DNA of 64,000 nt, from NCBI GenBank assembly GCA_020248905.1, contig JADCGR010000040.1:1-64000 (forward strand). The letters are read 5' to 3'. The notes beneath the pieces are model-generated. The model had not been told where the DNA came from. It did no database searches and saw nothing but the letters and a program-made list of their open reading frames with translations. Source of the DNA: Curvibacter sp. GTDB taxonomy: Bacteria > Pseudomonadota > Gammaproteobacteria > Burkholderiales > Burkholderiaceae_C. A program made the position numbers and the translations under genes. Within the stretch, counting starts at the first letter, position 1, and each line of letters starts with the position of its first letter. Below are positions 61,976 to 64,000 of this stretch, in pieces.

Positions 61976-64000
61976 TGCGCTCGATACTGGCGATCACCGC
62001 AGGTAACTCGTCGGCTGGCACGGGCTTGCTGAACAGATAGCCCTGGGCCAGATGGCAGCCGTTTTCGAGCAACCACAGGCGCTGCTCCTCGGTCTCGACC
62101 CCCTCGGCGATGGTGCTGAGCCGCAGCCCGCGGGCCAGGCCGATGATGCCGTTCGTGATGACCTGCGATTGCAGCTCGGTGTGCACGCTTTGTACGAAGG
62201 AGCGGTCGATCTTGAGCGAGTCCAGCGGGAGTTGGCGCACGTAGGCGAGCGAGGAATACCCCGTGCCGAAATCATCCAGCGAGACCTTCAAACCCAGGGC
62301 AGCCAGTGCCTGCAGCGCCCGCACGGTATGCTGTGCGTCCTCCATGACCACCGATTCCGTGAGCTCGATCTCCAGCCATTCGGGCGGTATGGATTCGCGC
62401 CGCAGAGCGCGTGTGACATCGTCAATCAGCGAGCCACCCACGATCTGAGGAAATGACACATTGACGGCGACCGGCCACGCCGGCAGGCCCGCCCTGCGCC
62501 AGAGCGCGAGCTGGCGTGCCGCCTCGTCGACCACCCAGCAGCCAAGAGATTGGATGAGGTTGACGCGCTCGGCCAGAGAGATGAACTGGTCCGGCCCGAC
62601 CAGCCCGCGGGCCGGGTGCTGCCAGCGAACCAGGGCCTCCAGGCCCACCACTTTGCCCTGACGAAGGTCAACCTTGGGCTGGTAATGCAGACGCAGTTCA
62701 CGGTTGCCGATGGCCGCGCGCAGCTGCTCCTCAATCTGGATAGCATCGCTAAGCTGCCCTTCCATGGCGCCCTGAAACACACGTGTGCAGGCCCGCCCCT
62801 CACCCTTGGCGGCATACAGGGCCATATCGGCATGACGCATCAGCGTGCCGGGATCCTGGCCGTGCTGATGGCTGTAGGCGACGCCTACGGACAGGCGCAG
62901 GTGCAGCCGCTTGCCCGCAACGTGGAAGGGATGAGACATGGCGCGGTGCAGACGCTCGGCAATCAGGGCCACGCGCGGCTTGTCCGCCTCGGTCAGATCG
63001 GTGAGCAGCAGGAACTCGTCGCCGCCCAGCCGTGCCACCACATCGTTGCCGCGCACCACGGCCCCGAGGCGCCGGCTGATTTCCTGCAGCACCTCGTCGC
63101 CGGCCGCATGACCCAACGTGTCGTTGATGCGCTTGAAATGATCGAGGTCGATCAGGAACAGGGAGACAAACACGTCGGTGCGCGCCGTGCGCCGTGCCAG
63201 CTCCTGCTCGGCCGCCACCCGGTTGAGCAGACCGGTCAGATGGTCGTGGTCGGCACGCCATTCCAGCTCGCGTTGCAAGGCCTGGTTACGCAAGGTCTTG
63301 TGGGCATCTGCCATCAGTGCGGCCAGGCGAACGATTGCATCGGTCTCCACCCCGATCCAGGGCTCGCACGATCCCGACATGGTCTGCTGCCAGCGCGAAA
63401 AGGAGCGGCGTGGCTGCAGCTCAATCGTCCCGTCCTTCACAACGGCGTCATAGCTGCCGGGCTCCCCGGCCCATTGCACCTGCCGCACGAGATCGGGTCG
63501 CGTGACAAAGCAGTAACCTTGCACACCCGCAGGCAGCCGGGCAATCAGCACGCCCGCAGCGCCGGGCAGGGCCTCTACGCCCTGGCGGCCGGGGCTGCCC
63601 AGATCCTCTATGGCCCGGGCCGATCCCCGCTCGACGCTTTGCGCGAGTTGCGAGACCCCGTCAAGGATGTGCCTTTGTCGGGTGACGTCGTGCCGAGCGC
63701 TGGCCACCCAGGACAGGCCTTCGAGCTGAAACCCGAAGTCGCTGGCATCGAGCAGCCGCATGATCTCGTCGGCCTGGGCCTGCAGGCCCTGCATCAGGCT
63801 GCCCTGACGCCCGATCGACTGGCTCAACTGCTCAAGCAAGGCGCTGAAGGCGGCGACCTTCTCCGCGTGGGCGATGCGCGTGAGGCCATCGATGCGCATG
63901 GCGACCATGTTGGCGATGAGCTCGCACGCCGAGCGCAACAGCTCACGCACATTGTGGGGGGAAACGCGTGGGCGCTGGTGATGGCAGGCCAGCAGACCCC
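61962..64000 (-). CDS. Bacteriophytochrome with GGDEF-EAL output (N-terminus beyond window)
   Basis: Open from the right edge to the stop at 61962; the first visible residues GLLACHHQRPRVSPHNVREL are the end of a phytochrome GAF domain (ACHH) followed by its linking helix. The PHY domain follows, with the tongue motif PRRSFSRWQQ and EPWIGVETDA (PRxSF and WxE). Then GGDEF: RGNDVVARLGGDEFLLL, so both the active site and the RxxD product-inhibition site are intact. Then EAL: GLEALVRWQHP, NVSFPQI, ELTES, DDFGTGYSSL, LKIDRSFV and EGVE are all present, so phosphodiesterase activity is expected. A GTG at 63950 lies inside the domain and is not the start. Light probably switches c-di-GMP synthesis or breakdown. 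Confidence 0.93.
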   Translation of the reverse strand, partial: GLLACHHQRPRVSPHNVRELLRSACELIANMVAMRIDGLTRIAHAEKVAAFSALLEQLSQSIGRQGSLMQGLQAQADEIMRLLDASDFGFQLEGLSWVASARHDVTRQRHILDGVSQLAQSVERGSARAIEDLGSPGRQGVEALPGAAGVLIARLPAGVQGYCFVTRPDLVRQVQWAGEPGSYDAVVKDGTIELQPRRSFSRWQQTMSGSCEPWIGVETDAIVRLAALMADAHKTLRNQALQRELEWRADHDHLTGLLNRVAAEQELARRTARTDVFVSLFLIDLDHFKRINDTLGHAAGDEVLQEISRRLGAVVRGNDVVARLGGDEFLLLTDLTEADKPRVALIAERLHRAMSHPFHVAGKRLHLRLSVGVAYSHQHGQDPGTLMRHADMALYAAKGEGRACTRVFQGAMEGQLSDAIQIEEQLRAAIGNRELRLHYQPKVDLRQGKVVGLEALVRWQHPARGLVGPDQFISLAERVNLIQSLGCWVVDEAARQLALWRRAGLPAWPVAVNVSFPQIVGGSLIDDVTRALRRESIPPEWLEIELTESVVMEDAQHTVRALQALAALGLKVSLDDFGTGYSSLAYVRQLPLDSLKIDRSFVQSVHTELQSQVITNGIIGLARGLRLSTIAEGVETEEQRLWLLENGCHLAQGYLFSKPVPADELPAVIASIERNAPG

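Overview
The window is chromosomal DNA of a high-GC betaproteobacterium, most likely Burkholderiales of the family Comamonadaceae. I infer this from gene content and order: aceE-aceF-lpdA with a lipoyl domain on E3, a PAS kinase/FixJ-type pair beside folD, an iscR-S-U-A-hscB-hscA-fdx operon, lptF divergent from pepA, a PHB depolymerase, a lone rnfB-like ferredoxin gene and a bacteriophytochrome. No database search was possible, so all names rest on motifs and recognised family sequence.

Layout. 1-5918 (minus): pyruvate dehydrogenase operon aceE-aceF-lpdA, with lpdA cut by the left edge. 6070-10205 (plus): sensor kinase, response regulator and folD. 10274-14835: M3 oligopeptidase, a glutaredoxin-like exported protein, rpiA (minus) and pyrD. 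14884-19900: accessory catabolic-looking block made of a LysR gene broken by one stop codon, two paralogous alpha/beta hydrolases, a TctC-type binding protein and an FAD oxidoreductase. 19937-20219: a 283-bp deleted insertion element with inverted ends. 20259-21107: tRNA-Val and dnaQ. 21226-26749 (minus): the complete isc iron-sulfur operon, with REP-like repeats on both sides of iscU. 26862-33374: uvrB, an aromatic aminotransferase, a PilZ protein, PHB depolymerase and the rnfB-like gene. 33523-34713: debris (small membrane ORF, DUF2147 remnant, IS21 and IS630 fragments). 34767-37716: AraC regulator divergent from an exported intradiol dioxygenase, an NAD(P)-binding protein and a cytochrome b561. 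38032-41857 (minus): tRNA-Ser, a branched-chain amino acid binding lipoprotein, a small conserved protein, holC and pepA. 41877-48483 (plus): lptF-lptG-cbiX followed by a tightly packed polyprenyl-phosphate pentose set (UbiA-type phosphoribosyltransferase, flippase-like protein, GT83 transferase, HAD phosphatase). 48508-51452 (minus): GbsR-type regulator with cydA-cydB of the cyanide-insensitive type. 51630-53873: CysB-type regulator and an aminotransferase. 53977-59472: an antitoxin-toxin pair directly joined to a type III-like restriction helicase-nuclease and its methylase. 59551-64000 (minus): Tat-type Rieske protein, an EamA transporter, heme oxygenase and a bacteriophytochrome with GGDEF-EAL output, cut by the right edge.

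The parts of most biological interest are the lipid-linked pentose cluster downstream of the LPS export genes, the toxin-antitoxin plus res-mod defence island whose methylase has a compositionally distinct target-recognition segment, the light-sensing c-di-GMP enzyme with its chromophore-making heme oxygenase, and the small AraC-controlled dioxygenase/cytochrome b561 cassette lying beside insertion sequence debris. Many pairs overlap by 1-16 bases, so most blocks are probably cotranscribed.
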